64,000 bases of DNA from Phanerochaete sordida (taxonomy: Eukaryota; Basidiomycota; Agaricomycetes; Polyporales; Phanerochaetaceae). The stretch is from contig BPQB01000029.1 in the NCBI GenBank assembly GCA_019973155.2, forward strand, positions 124,001-188,000, written 5' to 3'. Made by a program: the position numbers and the translations under genes. Under the pieces are notes generated by a model. The model searched no databases. It was not told the DNA's origin and saw only the letters and a program-made list of their open reading frames with translations. Positions 22,978-34,184 of the stretch are shown here, piece by piece (the first letter of the stretch is position 1; each line of letters opens with the position of its first letter).

Positions 22978-24014
22978 GCCGGCGCGCTCTGTCAAACGAC
23001 GAGTGTCCGACGTTTCTTGCTACTAGTACTGACCAGTAGAACTGGGCTACTAGGGATTTATGATCATGTATTTTTGCGATTCTTCTATTATGCAATGTAT
23101 CTCACTATTTATTCACCAATTTCTGCGAGCTGAAGTAGCGGATCTGAAATGCTTACAACGAGCTGCCAACAAGTGCTGAGCACCAGACTACAGCTTACGT
23201 AATGAGCGCCACAAGGCGAAGAACCAAATAAGGCACGCAAACCTGCCGGGCCTGCCGGCTGGCGGCCCACGTTTCCGAGCTCTCCTCCACGCTGACTGCA
23301 CGCTGGAAACCATCCCCTCGCTATCCTGCCCTGAAATCCCCGAAGTAATGAACCAGAAAAGCTAGTATATCAGCGGTTTTTTATTGTATAGCGCGGCGGG
23401 ATACCCGGCCACGATGCACGTCGGATTTCCGTAGCGTCGCGATGCGAAATTCAACTTTCGGAGCGCGCTCCGATCGCGTGGTGAGCGTGTCCATCCATCG
23501 CCACCCTCGTCATGTTTACCTCACGACGACACACGTATCTAGCTGGAAACACGCCTGCCCCGCTCACGCCGGACGGGATATATCTGTTGAGTATGATATG
23601 CCGGCGCAGGCGTGAGCGCCAGACGAAATGAAATGAACGTCACGCGCGGGCACCGCCCACATTTCTGCTTTTCTGGGTGCTGATAATCGCAGACAATATT
23701 TGATTACCCTTCGGCGAGCCTTGTTTGTGTGGCTCTGGGCTCTCTTCACGCACCAGCTGCCGGAGGGCGGCCCCCAAGGAAATCTGCGTCATGCTTCAGA
23801 CGTCGCGCGTTTTCCTTCAATGTGGCGCATCTTTCTCCGTATGGAAGCGCTATTAGTTGGTTTTGTTGTTATATTGACGGAAAGGTGCAGTAGGAAACCC
23901 AGCTGGAAGCGTGGCCTGGGCACTGTCGACGACTCTCCTCAAAAGCGAGCGCGAATCCTGGTCGTGAGTACGTCCACAGCATACTCAACGAAGTGCATAC
24001 TCACTGTCTCTGTC
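22978..24014. other. Intergenic WS6-WS7, similar to the WS4-WS5 spacer
   Basis: About 1.04 kb without a supported gene. It carries the sister copies (near 23205, 23278 and 23490) of the landmarks noted in the WS4-WS5 spacer. An AT-rich run near 23340-23400 precedes a GC-rich part. Confidence 0.5.
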
Positions 24015-24681
24015 ATGGCGAACAGCGTATGCAGCTACTCCGTTTGCTCTGCTTCTTTCGCTCATCTTCTAGACCAGTTTCACACCTTCGTGGATTACCA
24101 GCAGGAGACGCCGTTTCCCGGGATCATGATCCCCCAGCAGGTTTATCGCGTACCAAACTGCCCAGCACCTCCGAATCTGCTTCCTCCTATACAGTTTCTG
24201 GTAGACGGACAGCTGGGGCTGCATCTCCAATCTGCCTTGAGGCCCCCCATTACTTCGCTGCAAAATGCGACGACATTCCCGCCGCTGACTATGACGAACA
24301 ACAGAGTCACGCTCCGCATCAATGCAAGTGTCATCTAGCCCAGGACTACTCGTCCTCTGATCTTCGTGCTGTACAGTGGCCTGGATACGACGACTGGCAC
24401 TACGAGAACGGTGTCGATGCGCGCGTGCAGAATCATCAACGTTCCTTGGAACAAATCGCAAGTCAAGTTGCGAACCGCATCCAAGAGTTTCACAGGGTAC
24501 GTTCCAGCTGCTTCGTCGTTTCTGCCCCAGGTCGTCTGATGTGCCGCAGAGTATGGTTTCTGTTCCTTGTTCCCACAGTGACTGGTCTTTGCGGAATATT
24601 CCATTCGAGAGCCTGTATCTCGTCGAGCTACGCAACGTTTCGAAGGGATCCTGGCAGCCTGTCATCTGCGCCGCCCTCTGA
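24015..24681 (+). CDS. WS7: WPGY/SWQP family member with a GC-AG intron
   Basis: Exons 24015-24026 (MANS), 24078-24323, 24377-24496 and 24550-24681 give 169 residues. The second exon starts FHTFVDYQQETPFPGIMIPQQ, has IQFLVDGQLGLHLQ and ends VTLRIN. Its donor is GCAAGT rather than GT, the strong-consensus form seen in GC-AG introns; reading on reaches an in-frame TAG within six codons. The third starts WPGYDDWHYENGVD and ends IQEFHR. The last, shorter at its beginning, has SDWSLRNIPFESLYLVELRNV and KGSWQPVICAAL. Its position after WS6 mirrors WS5 after WS4. A T12 run follows the stop at about 24711. Confidence 0.9.
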
Positions 24682-25904
24682 TAGCAGGACTTACGAGTCA
24701 TCTAGGCTCATTTTTTTTTTTCATACAGCGAAGCGCGTTTCGCATTGCGTATCCGTGATTACCTATCGCGTTAGATTCGCGCATAGTCTGTCTCCTACAT
24801 CGATTTTATAAAAATCGAATATTTTATGTCGAGACACAGCTTTCTGGCTTTGCAATATTAATATTGCCTATGCTGTGCGCGCACTGCCGCTCGCAACCAC
24901 CTCGTTGTCATAACCTTCCTCAACTACATCTTTTTGATACTTTGGATGCGTCAAATACCCAGTAGACGTCTACATGGCTGTCAGCAGTCAATATGATAGT
25001 GAGCATGGGTTGGTGTAAGAATGCACCACAAAGGGTTCGAACCCCCAGCAAGCGAACCGGGCGTCTAGGATCGCGGGGCAAACCCCCAGGCCTAGGGCGG
25101 CCTCGTGTCCCCCGCACCCCACCCACGACCGCCGATGAGCAACCAGAGGGAAACATACCGCGCTCCTCGACGCATTAGGCTTTACCATGAGGCATGTAGC
25201 TCCCGATGATGCAAGCTCATGGTTTCTACAGCCCTAGCGGATGCATATCGCACTTCCAGCGTGGAGATGCGCGACGTCGACTGGGCCGCAATAATCGCGC
25301 GCCCGGCCCTTCGGACTGCCGGTGAGCTTCATGAGCTACGCTTTGCCCTCATCGAGTGGTCTGACCTCTACATTTTCCGTTGTCTAGGGCCCGCCGGCAT
25401 CCGCGAAGCACGGGCTGTACCTGGAAATTGGCTCGTGGCGCACGCGGCGACCTGGCGCCCATTCCGGGAGACGAGCTGCCCTCGATCGCCTGCAGGGCCT
25501 CAGCCAATGTTATCCCGGGCTCTGCATTTTGCTTTTTGGTGCGCATCATATCCATCCATGCGCTGTTCCTAGGAATAACCCCTTTGCAGCCAGGGGGAAC
25601 AAACCTTCGCCTTTTCTCCTCACTTCGTGTCCCGAGGATATACCCTGTATGGCTGCCGCAGCGTTGCCCTGGCTTTCCAGCGAGGAGTGTACAGGATACT
25701 CCGTTGTATTTTCTATCGGTCGACTGCAGCGGGAAATCATGACTTTGCAATTGAGTGAAGATGCGTGGTCGGCGTAGGCGTCGGTGAGCGCAGCAGCAGA
25801 GCACCCTAGCTGACCTCGCGAGCCATACAAAATGAGGGAGAGGTAGGCTTGGGGAATGCAGCAGCGGCAGCACAGTCTCTCTTTCCACAGCTCATTTCTT
25901 GATT
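24682..25904. other. WS8 upstream region, shared with WS9 and WS11
   Basis: About 1.2 kb. Landmarks at fixed distance from the WS8 start recur before WS9 and/or WS11: a ttcgaac B-box-like word at -869 (25036), a ggc-tccgcgaag block at about -510 (near 25395), ggctttccagcgagga at -234 and ccctagctgacct...agccatacaaaa at -101. A 179-codon minus-strand frame over 25349-25888 is not conserved in the sister regions, so I treat it as chance. Confidence 0.55.
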
Positions 25905-26583
25905 ATGGCGCAGAACCCCCAGAACGCTGTGAGTCGCCGTCTATTTTGGTCATTTCGCCCGGGTTCAGCTCACTATAATACCCAACAGCAGTTTCATTCG
26001 TTCGTCGATTATCTCCCCGACCACCCGCAGGGTATTGTGATACCTCAGCCGGTTTATCAGGCGCCGCCCGGCACACCCTTCGTCCCGCATCAGCCCATCC
26101 GCTTCGAAACTGACGGAGGGCTTGGACTGCCCTTGCAAACGGCGCTCGTGCAGCCTATCCAAGGTCTTCATAACGCAGGTACCGTATTCAACCTGGCGAA
26201 TGGCAGCAACAGACACTCCATCCGTATCTTGGTAAGCAGGGCTACTCTCAGCCGCGAGCCGCGTAATTAAAGCGCACACCGCGTAGTGGCCTGGTTATGA
26301 ACCGTGGAACTATCCGAACGCGTTGCATACTGGACCTCGCACCCGCGCCGAAATTGCGCACGAAGTTGCGGGTCGAGTTTTGGCGTTTCACCAGGTAAGT
26401 CCGACTACAGAGTTCTTTATGTCTACGTCGCAGCCACTTAACGAGCTATAGGGCATGGTACAAGCCCAGGGAAACGAGGGGGACTGGACTCTGCAGAATA
26501 GCCCTTTCCAGAATCTTTACCTCATCGAACTCCGCAACGTTTCGAAGGGCTCCTGGCAGCCCGTCATCTCCCGTAGTGTCTAA
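25905..26583 (+). CDS. WS8: WPGY/SWQP family member
   Basis: Exons 25905-25928 (MAQNPQNA), 25992-26231, 26287-26394 and 26452-26583 give 167 residues; introns 63, 55 and 57 nt, phase 0. The second exon starts FHSFVDYLPDHPQGIVIPQPV and ends SIRIL. The third is the shortest helix exon of the family (108 nt) and starts WPGYEPWNYPNAL. The last starts GMVQAQGNEGDWTLQ and has LYLIELRNVSKGSWQPVI followed by SRSV; the Cys common after PVI/PVL is Ser here. Gene and upstream DNA share a common origin with WS11 and WS9. Confidence 0.92.
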
Positions 26584-27737
26584 GACTTGCCGTGAGGCAT
26601 GTTAGATTTGCCGTAGACCCCTTTACGTGCAGTGTATCGCTAGAGCTGGCGAGGTGGGATAAGAAATAAATACAGCTTGCTAGTACCAAAACTGCCATCC
26701 CGCAGCCAGTGTTCCTCATGTCTCTTTGTTTGTGAGAGAGCGCATAGAAGGCACAAAATCACGACCCAAATATTGCCCGACGCCGTTCACAGCGACCGTC
26801 TGAATTTTCCATGGCGCTGAGAGCTCCAAAAGTTCTTACAGTCGAGAGGATTCGAACATGCGTCCTCACGAGGCGCGCGAACTACACGTGGCTACCAGGT
26901 GGTGCCAGGCTGCCAGCTAGCGCGCCGACTCACCCTTATCCTCACCATTTTCATGAACTGGCCACTGCACTCGAGACCATAACGTCAATGCCACCTCGGG
27001 GGCCATGTCTGGCTATATTTTTCTCCCACCGCGGAGCCGAGAGCAGATGGAAAGCTGTATCTTGCCCATGACTATCGAATGACCGTCATATTAACGACGT
27101 TCGTAACCGCAATGCCGCGCCCTCGCGCGCACAGCTTCAGTTAGTGTGCTTATTTTCGTCTCGTCCTTGTCTCTGATTATGTCACAGCTACGAGCTTTGC
27201 TCTGGTGCTGTGGCCAGCGTCCGCGAAGACCGGCTTGAATCCAGGCCTCGGCTCGGGAGGGACGCGACTGCGGCGCCCATTACAGCAGGCGCGGCGTCAT
27301 GAAGTGCTTCGGATCGGCCAAAGAGCCAAACTCGCGTGGGTCTGTGCTCTCGAGCATTATACTCTCCTGTGTGTGCTCATCTTGCTCACACAGGTCTCCT
27401 GGACCCTGCTCGCCCATGATCGCTGAAAACAAGACTTCAGGCAGAGACGACGCGTGCTGCGGCTCAAGGCATCCGCTTAATGAGCGACATATGGCTCGAT
27501 TAATATTTGCATGGCTTTCCGTAGGGACAACGCTCCTATGCCGGCATTCATTATCTTTTCTAGATATTATAACTGGAAGCCGCGCCATGGGGACGAGCAT
27601 ATGCGCGAGGAGACCGTAAACGACGATTAACACAGCAGTGGAGAGTCTTTGCTGGCAGCCGGGATCGTACAAAAGCCAGAGGGTATTCTTGGTAGGCCTC
27701 GCCAGTTGGCTCTGGGTCCTCCGATATCCTCACAATC
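26584..27737. other. WS9 upstream region, shared with WS8 and WS11
   Basis: About 1.15 kb with no supported ORF. It holds the ttcgaac B-box-like word at 26851 (-887 from the WS9 start) within a ggattcgaac context, and near 27213-27290 a block resembling the WS8 block at about -510 (tccgcgaag, then ctcggctcg and gcggcgcccatt). Confidence 0.5.
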
Positions 27738-28440
27738 ATGCACAACCCCCGTGCCAGCCAGACCAACGTACGTAATCGCGTTTTCGTGTCTGTCGTACAC
27801 GCTCATGATTCGTAGGGCCGCCAGTACCACTCGTTCATGAACTACTCAACAACTCAGCAGCAAATGATTCCAGGCATCATTGTTCCCCAACAAGTGTATC
27901 CACTTCCTGCTGGTCAAACCGCCGACGGTCTCCTACCCCCGGTCCAGTTCTTCTGCAATGACTATCTTGGCATACACCTCGATACCCTGCCTCTCCAGCA
28001 GCTCGTCAATGCCAACGACCAGCGTTACCTATCGATGACGAACAACAGGGTTTCGCTCCGCGTGCTCGTAAGCATTCCTAGCTCTCTGCGCGGATTTTAC
28101 CCTGAAGCGGACGTGGTGCTCATACAGTGGCCCGGCTACGACACCTGGCACTTCGGAAACGCTTTGGATGCTACTGATGGGCAGAAGCGTACCCGTTCCA
28201 TCGCCGAGATTGCACAGCAGGTCGCAGAGCGCGTTCGGGAGTTCTACAACGTGGGTGATGCTTGGACTTCAACTTTGACGACCTACTGACCTCGCCGTCG
28301 TACAGGAGCAGGTCACCGCCGACGGCGGAGTCGCAGACTGGTCGCTGAAGAAGATTCAATTCAAGAGTCTCTACCTCGTCGAGCTGCGGAACGTCTCCAG
28401 AGGTTCCTGGCAGCCCGTCATCTGCTGTCGGGTGGAGTAA
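27738..28440 (+). CDS. WS9: WPGY/SWQP family member
   Basis: Exons 27738-27767 (MHNPRASQTN), 27816-28067, 28128-28250 and 28306-28440 give 179 residues; introns 48, 60 and 55 nt, phase 0. The second exon begins GRQYHSFMNYSTTQQQ, has PGIIVPQQVYPLPAG, VQFFCNDYLGIHLD and ends SLRVL. The third begins WPGYDTWHFGNALD and ends VREFYN. The last has DWSLKKIQFKSLYLVELRNV and RGSWQPVICCRVE. The ATG chosen is the one followed by a good donor (gtacgt); no other in-frame ATG precedes the acceptor at 27815. Confidence 0.9.
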
Positions 28441-29666
28441 TGCAGGTGCTGGGTTCGCTTTATAACCAACGTTATCCGCTACCTGGCATCATGCGAGGTA
28501 GCTTTCAACTTGTTATACTGACCGCTGATACCCCACATAGATCCCTAGATGTTAGTTAGATCAGCTTCATTATAGATTACGCCGCACGGCGACTTTAGAC
28601 TTTAAGCTGCGCTCTTGTGCGCGACACTGGGCCGATCGTCGACCGATCACATATCGCTGCTTCTAGTGCCTATCGGGAAGCTGTCGATGGAACCACTTTC
28701 CTGGCGCACGGCCAGCCCACATACAGCTACTCCGCCTCGACTCGGACGCAGCCAGACCCTGGAAGCCTGCCCTGGTGACGCTTTGTACTCGCGCATCGAT
28801 GCGCGCTTCGGCAGCGCCTGCGCCACCACGCCATCGCCGAGCCGAAATCCACGCGAACAAAAGCCTCCGCGAGCTTCTTCCATCCTTCGACCGCCACGAG
28901 GCCGCCGGCGCAGGCACGCTGCGAGCTCACACGACGGGGCCCGTCCGCGGTAAGCGCAGTCATCAAACATTCTGCGCAGTATGTCGTGCGCGAGCCTGCC
29001 CGTGCCCGCCGTCGCCGCGCCGGGTGGTGCAGCCCGGGGCATGCTGCCTTTCCCGTTTCCCGAAAGCAGGTGACGCGCCCGCCCGCGCACGCTGGGCCAC
29101 GCTCGCGCTATAAATGTCGCGGATCAAGCTGCGCGTCGCGCGCCCGCGGAACATTGCAGGCAGCATTTCCCGCGCCGCGGTGCCTGGTGCCCATACGTAA
29201 TTTCCGCGGGCGAGCGCATTCGGAATTGACCTTGGTTGTTGTAGTCGCGACGCTTGGCATGGCCCGCCTGCCTTTGTCTGTGGGCCGGTGGTGCGCCACC
29301 GCGAGTCTCAGGTTTGGAGTGTTATCTTCCAGCTGTTTCATGACTGAGGTGCATGGGGGAACAGATCGTGTTGGGCGTATACAGATCTGGCCGCGGGCTT
29401 GCCGATGGGAGTGCGCTCGACGCTTACTCTTTCCGACAGGCGGGGCCAAGCAGCCCTTGTTCTGCAGGCGACTTTCATTTTCTGTGTTTAATTCGTTTTT
29501 GCGAGAGGGGCTGCGTACAGCTATCAGTACATGGCGAGTCCTGAGTGCAGCACGTCTTAGCTCTGCTAGATGGAAGACGAAGGTCTCTCGTGTCGTATAA
29601 ATCTTCTTGAAGTCCGGTGAGTCGTTCAGCATCACATCTAGCAGCAGTCCTCATACGCATCTACCA
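28441..29666. other. Intergenic WS9-WS10, GC-rich
   Basis: About 1.2 kb, strongly GC-rich from 28730 to 29210, giving long open frames on both strands that lack motifs, introns or recognisable products. Not similar to the upstream regions of WS8, WS9 or WS11. Confidence 0.45.
29596..29602 (+). promoter_or_regulatory. TATA box of WS10
   Basis: TATAAAT, 65 bp before the WS10 start codon, in an otherwise GC-rich region. Confidence 0.6.
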
Positions 29667-30390
29667 ATGGCTCAGCCTCCTGCTCTCCCTATCGCAACAA
29701 ATCCAGTAGGCACTGGTGAAGCCTGAGCTAATACCTGAGCTGATTGTGTTTTGTTTGATTAGAGCACTCACCACACATTCGTTGACTACACCGAGCCTAT
29801 CCCAAGCCTTCTCCCAGGGCTCCTAGTGCCACAGCAAGTCTACAGGCCGCAGAGCGCCCCCGGAGGCTTCGTGCGGCTCGACAGCATCCCGTTCTGCCAC
29901 AATGGGCGTATCGGAATACGCTTGCGCGACGCGGTGGACTCTGCGCGCATTGCCGGTCTCTACGCCGCGCAGTCTCAGCCCACGCTGTCCGAGACTGGGA
30001 TGCGGGTGACGCTGCGCATCCTCGTAAGTCTGTTCGCGTCCGTAGACGTATGTGCGCTGAGGTCTTCGCAGTGGCCGGGCTATCAAGAGTGGCGCTACGA
30101 GAACGGCATCGACATCTTCGACCACACGTACAACGCGAACCCGCAAACGCTCGAGCGCATCGCGAATAAGGTTGCGAAGCTCATTAGGACCTTTTGCGAG
30201 GTAGGCCGCCGGTCATATCTCTCGAATCCCTTCCGCTAATTGTGTACACAAAAAGGAGATGACCAATGCTAATCCAGCGGAGCCGGGCTGGGCGGTCGGG
30301 GCTGACACGTTCAACCAGCTCTACCTCATAGAGCTGCGCCATGTCTCCAAGGGCAGCTGGCAGCCTGTCATCTGCTGGGATAGGGCTTAA
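29667..30390 (+). CDS. WS10: WPGY/SWQP family member
   Basis: Exons 29667-29705 (MAQPPALPIATNP), 29763-30023, 30072-30200 and 30256-30390 give 187 residues; introns 57, 48 and 55 nt, phase 0. The second exon starts STHHTFVDYTEP, has PGLLVPQQVYRP and IGIRLRDAVD, and ends VTLRIL. The third, 129 nt, starts WPGYQEWRYENGID and has an inserted DHTYNAN before the helix. The last has GWAVGADTFNQLYLIELRHV and KGSWQPVICWDRA. It has the longest first exon of the family among those placed. Confidence 0.92.
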
Positions 30391-31720
30391 GACCCAGACC
30401 ATGCAATTCTGGGGCATACACGACCTCCCGTTATTTTTTAAGAGTTTGATCGGCATGGGCCCTTCGTTTATATGTATGAGGGGTCCTCAACTTCACGGCC
30501 TCAACGACCGCACGACTTTAACGACCCGTAGCTGTAGGCCGGATATTTATATTTGTGCGTGTAGCCACCTGTAGCGTAGCGTTATAAACGTCAGGAGTCG
30601 ATGCCATTATTTCGTATCTTTTGTACCCCGAAATTTCTGGTGTTTTCCTGCGCTCGAAGCTGCAAGAATTATACGACCTTTCCGCGTGTCGGGCAAGGCG
30701 CTTACGGAGAGGCGCATCAGTCGGCAGGCAATGTTTGGCCTCCCGCCGAACTCGGGAAGAGGTCGCCCACCGAGCCAAACAGCGAGGTCTCTTGCCAGCG
30801 CACCACCATCGCCATCGTCGACAACATCGTGAGTCGTCTACGACCGCGGAAGTATAGTCAGGATGCTGAGCTCTAACTTAAAGCGCTGTATTTTATTCAT
30901 TTGGCGGGCGACGAACGACGCAAAGCCACCCACTCATTGCGCCGCTGCCACCTACCTGGCTTTTTGCCAAATGGCTTTTGTTCTTTTTGGGTTGATATAA
31001 GAGCGTACCTCTCGCCTCCGGAGTGCGGTACGCTACCTACCTTGGAGCGTCACCCAAAAGGTGTCCGGAGGGTTGCTGAAGGGCGCTAACGCGATGCTCT
31101 GTACTTTCGGCAAGACTACCGCACTGACAGCCTAGCGTGTACGTCGCCTCCGATGTCGTCGCCTTGCCTCGGCGAGCGAAACTGGTGCTGGTACGTGTGG
31201 AACGTCATCGGCTCATCGCATCTGGGCATGGCGCTTGACATTCACGACCTCTGTGCAGGTCACACAGCGCAGCCCGCTGCTTGTGCAAACAACCAATCCG
31301 CCATCGCCCAGAGTCCCCACGCGAGGACTATCGGGCTCGCTCATTGGGTGCGACGGCGACTTGGTCAGGAAAGGATAGGTCCCGGAGGCACGCGGCAGCT
31401 TGGTAGCCGCCTCATTGTGAACGGGCGCACAAGGCAGGAACACGAGGTGATGAGCTCACCCCTCCTACGCCGACAGTGATTGGTCCTTCAAGCTCCCCCG
31501 CTTCACACGCCCCGACACCCTCGCTATAATCACACCTCTTCACTTTGTTTCGTGCCCGTGCGAACATTTCGAAGCCTCCTTCGTCCGCACCGCCCACCAC
31601 TGGGCTTGTTCGCGACCCCCGCTGCTCAGATGGACCCTCGACGCGACATATGTATAAAAGGGCCTGCAGATATGGCGGAACCTCACCATCGCAGCCCTCG
31701 TAAAGCATTCCCCTCACGAC
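30391..31720. other. Intergenic between WS10 and the zinc-finger gene
   Basis: About 1.3 kb. Short frames such as 30601-30876 have no recognisable product. The last 250 bp are pyrimidine-rich on the plus strand, as common in fungal promoters. Confidence 0.5.
31653..31660 (+). promoter_or_regulatory. TATA box of the zinc-finger gene
   Basis: TATAAAAG, 61 bp before the start codon at 31721, following a CT-rich stretch. Confidence 0.65.
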
Positions 31721-32985
31721 ATGAACTCCTCTCTCTCCGCCTACGCGATGCTCCTCGCTGCCAACCTCGCCCAAGCCTATGATACCTCGGCTCAAGATCA
31801 CGGCGGAATAGAGAACTTCTTCGACTTCGATGCCGCCTCGAGCGACCCTTACCTCGAGACCTCTGTCTCTCCTGCCGAGCTCCCGATGCGACAGTTCGAT
31901 GCTTATAGCCATAGCTTCGCTGATCAGGAGCAGACGTACGTTCAGGAACCCTTGGTGTGCGTTCTCTACTTCATAATCCTCCATATGCCGTCTCACAAGT
32001 ATTACACAGTCCTATGGAGATGGTGGACACGGGCTATTACGCCGTTGCTAATACCGTCCCCTACGCCGCCACTCAAACTGAAGCACTCTGGCCTGCGTCC
32101 ATCTCCCCCATGCCCTCCACCTTCATGCCAACCTTGTTGCCTCCTTGCATCCCCACATCTTCATCTCTCTTCGGCGCTCTCGGGGAAGCTCTGCCTCGCT
32201 CCCAAGTCGGGCTTGGCCCGCACGCTGACGGCGGCATATCTCCTGCTACTACCCAGATCTCCTCGTACTCCGCAGAGGCCTCGCTCCCATCTACTCCCGA
32301 GCTCCAATACTACTCGAGCTCTTCCTCGCCCTCGAGCCCGTCCTCATTCAGCGACAGCAGCAGCAGCTCGGACTACGCTCCCTCGCCCCGCACGAAGCGC
32401 GCTTCGCGTCCCAAGAACGCAAAGCCCTACGCACGCACTTCCCCGTACTCCTCCGCCGCACCCAGCCCGTCCGGCTCGACGTCGAGCCTGGCCAGCACCG
32501 ATGGCGGCGCCGTGCGCACCGCGTCCATCAAGTACACCGCGCGCAGGTCGCGCCCTGCCCTGGACGGCGTGGCGCCCGGCGCACGGACTCGGGAGACGGC
32601 GCCGGGCCCCTGGGACTGCCCGCACTGCGACCACATGCAGACGAACCACTCCAGGCCGGACCTCAACCGGCACATCAACGTTCACTTCCCGCAGAAGCAC
32701 GTGTGCCGTGGCGAGCGCGTCGACCTGCTCGCGGCCGATGCGCTCGCGGACGCGATTGCGCGGCACGGCGCGCCGTACGAGCACGAGGGAAGCCTCTACG
32801 TTGGCGGGTGCTGGGGCGCGATGAGCCGCCACGAGACGCTTGTCCGTCATCTGAGGAACCCGAATATGACGTGCATCGTGCCCTCCGATCTTCACAAGAA
32901 GGTGTACGAGGACGAGGGGAGGGGCAAGGGAAAGGGAAAGGGCAAGGCTACGCGTGGGCCGAGCGCACGCAAAGCCCGCAAGTGA
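31721..32985 (+). CDS. C2H2-type zinc-finger protein, probable transcription factor
   Basis: Exons 31721-31956 and 32010-32985 give 403 residues; the 53 nt intron splits a valine codon. The N-terminal two thirds are Ser/Pro/Tyr-rich and disordered, with Ser runs (SSSSSPSSPSS). From about residue 270 a finger reads WDCPHCDHMQTNHSRPDLNRHINVH: C-x2-C and H-x3-H with an enlarged middle. A second, degenerate finger-like unit follows (GGCWGAMSRHETLVRHLRNP, C and spaced histidines but irregular). The C-terminus is a GKGKGKGKGK tail coded by a gggaaa repeat. Likely a basidiomycete-specific regulator; targets cannot be read from the sequence. It interrupts the family array and is the only gene between WS10 and WS11. 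Confidence 0.85.
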
Positions 32986-34184
32986 TGGCGCGGTCGTTAC
33001 TGTGACCGTCGAGGACGTTCGGTTCCTTCTTATATATGCCTATACGCTTCCGTTTCTGTTCTCTGTACTCTTTTGCGGCCTTTCTCTTCTAATGTCTGCT
33101 TGTAGTTGTACTTTTAGTAACTGCTCATGTATCGCTCCATACCCGCATCGACTCTCAATACCAACCTTTCTGGGCTCTTTAATCCTGCTTCCCTAGGCCC
33201 CCTTGCCCCGTATTCTACCGTTAAGGGCTCAACGCTACCATGCTACATACATAGTAAGCTGGCGAACCCTGCGCGGAAAAATGCTGTTACCAGAAGGATT
33301 CGAACTCGCGCCCTCGCGATGAAAGAGGCGCCGAATTGCCAAACATCACCACACAAACCGCGAGGCTCAGGCCGGGCCTGCTCGGACGAACGCCGAGGCT
33401 GTCTCAACGCTTTCATCACGAAGGGCTCCGGAATTTCGAACCGCAAGTATAGGACCCTACACTAGACTTTTCCTTGCACTTTTTCAGCCAAAGAGCTGCT
33501 CCATGGCGACCAGCGAGCGCGGAGAGGACTGGTAGCTTTCACCGATGCATTTCGAACTTCCATGGCATCGCGACGGGAACGGCGTGCCTTCAACTGCACA
33601 GGTCGTCAGTCAGATATCCTGCGTCTCAATTATTGATGTATCTAATACTCACGAAGTTCGTTGTCTAGGTGCCGCCGGCTTTCGCGAAGGCCGTGTTACG
33701 TCCAGGCGCCACGCATGCCAGGGAACGCGGGTGTGGCGTCGTGAACTGCCTTCGATCGAACAGAGAGAGCCAATTTCACGTGAGTCAGCACACTAGCGCG
33801 TGATACTCTGCGCGACGCGTACTCGCCTCCATGCGAGTTCTCCGCCACGGGTTCCTCGAAGTTCGAGAAGAACAAGAGGTCGGGCAAAGATTTGGTAAGT
33901 CGCGCTCCTCGAAACGCGTAGAATTTCGCAGTCCATGATTTCGCGATGGTATCCTGGCTTTCCAGCGAGGACAGCACTCATACGATGTTCTCTCGGTTTT
34001 CTAGACATTGTGGCCGGAAACAACGCCGTGGCCGAAAGTCGCGTGTACCAGACGATCGTTGGCGGCGGTGAGGGCAACAGCGCAGGACCCTAGCTGTCCT
34101 CTCAAGCCATACAAAACGTAGGAGAGCTCGCTCGGTGGGTTCCTCAGAACACTTCAGCGACCTCGAAGCTCACACACCCTTGCA
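32986..34184. other. WS11 upstream region, shared with WS8 and WS9
   Basis: About 1.2 kb. Contains the ttcgaac B-box-like word at 33299 (-886 from the WS11 start), a gccgccggctttcgcgaagg block at about -515, gatgcattcgaacttcc-like sequence at about -644, cctggctttccagcgagga at about -232 and ccctagctgtcct...agccatacaaaa at -97, matching WS8 in order and spacing. No gene seen. Confidence 0.55.

Noticed and set aside
26890..26912. Minus-strand SWQP-like reading (agctggcagcctgg)
   Set aside because: No L-x-L-VEL before it and no WPGY exon upstream; chance match inside the WS9 upstream region.
27641..27670. Plus-strand tgctggcagcc resembling an SWQP end
   Set aside because: Preceding codons do not fit the family, and it lies 80 bp before the WS9 start.
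28647..29635. Several 140-200-codon frames on both strands
   Set aside because: Caused by very high GC content; no motif, no splice logic, strands equally open.
33283..33350. tRNA gene on the minus strand
   Set aside because: A T-loop-like word and a partial CAT anticodon hairpin exist, but T stem and acceptor stem do not pair and the A box is missing.
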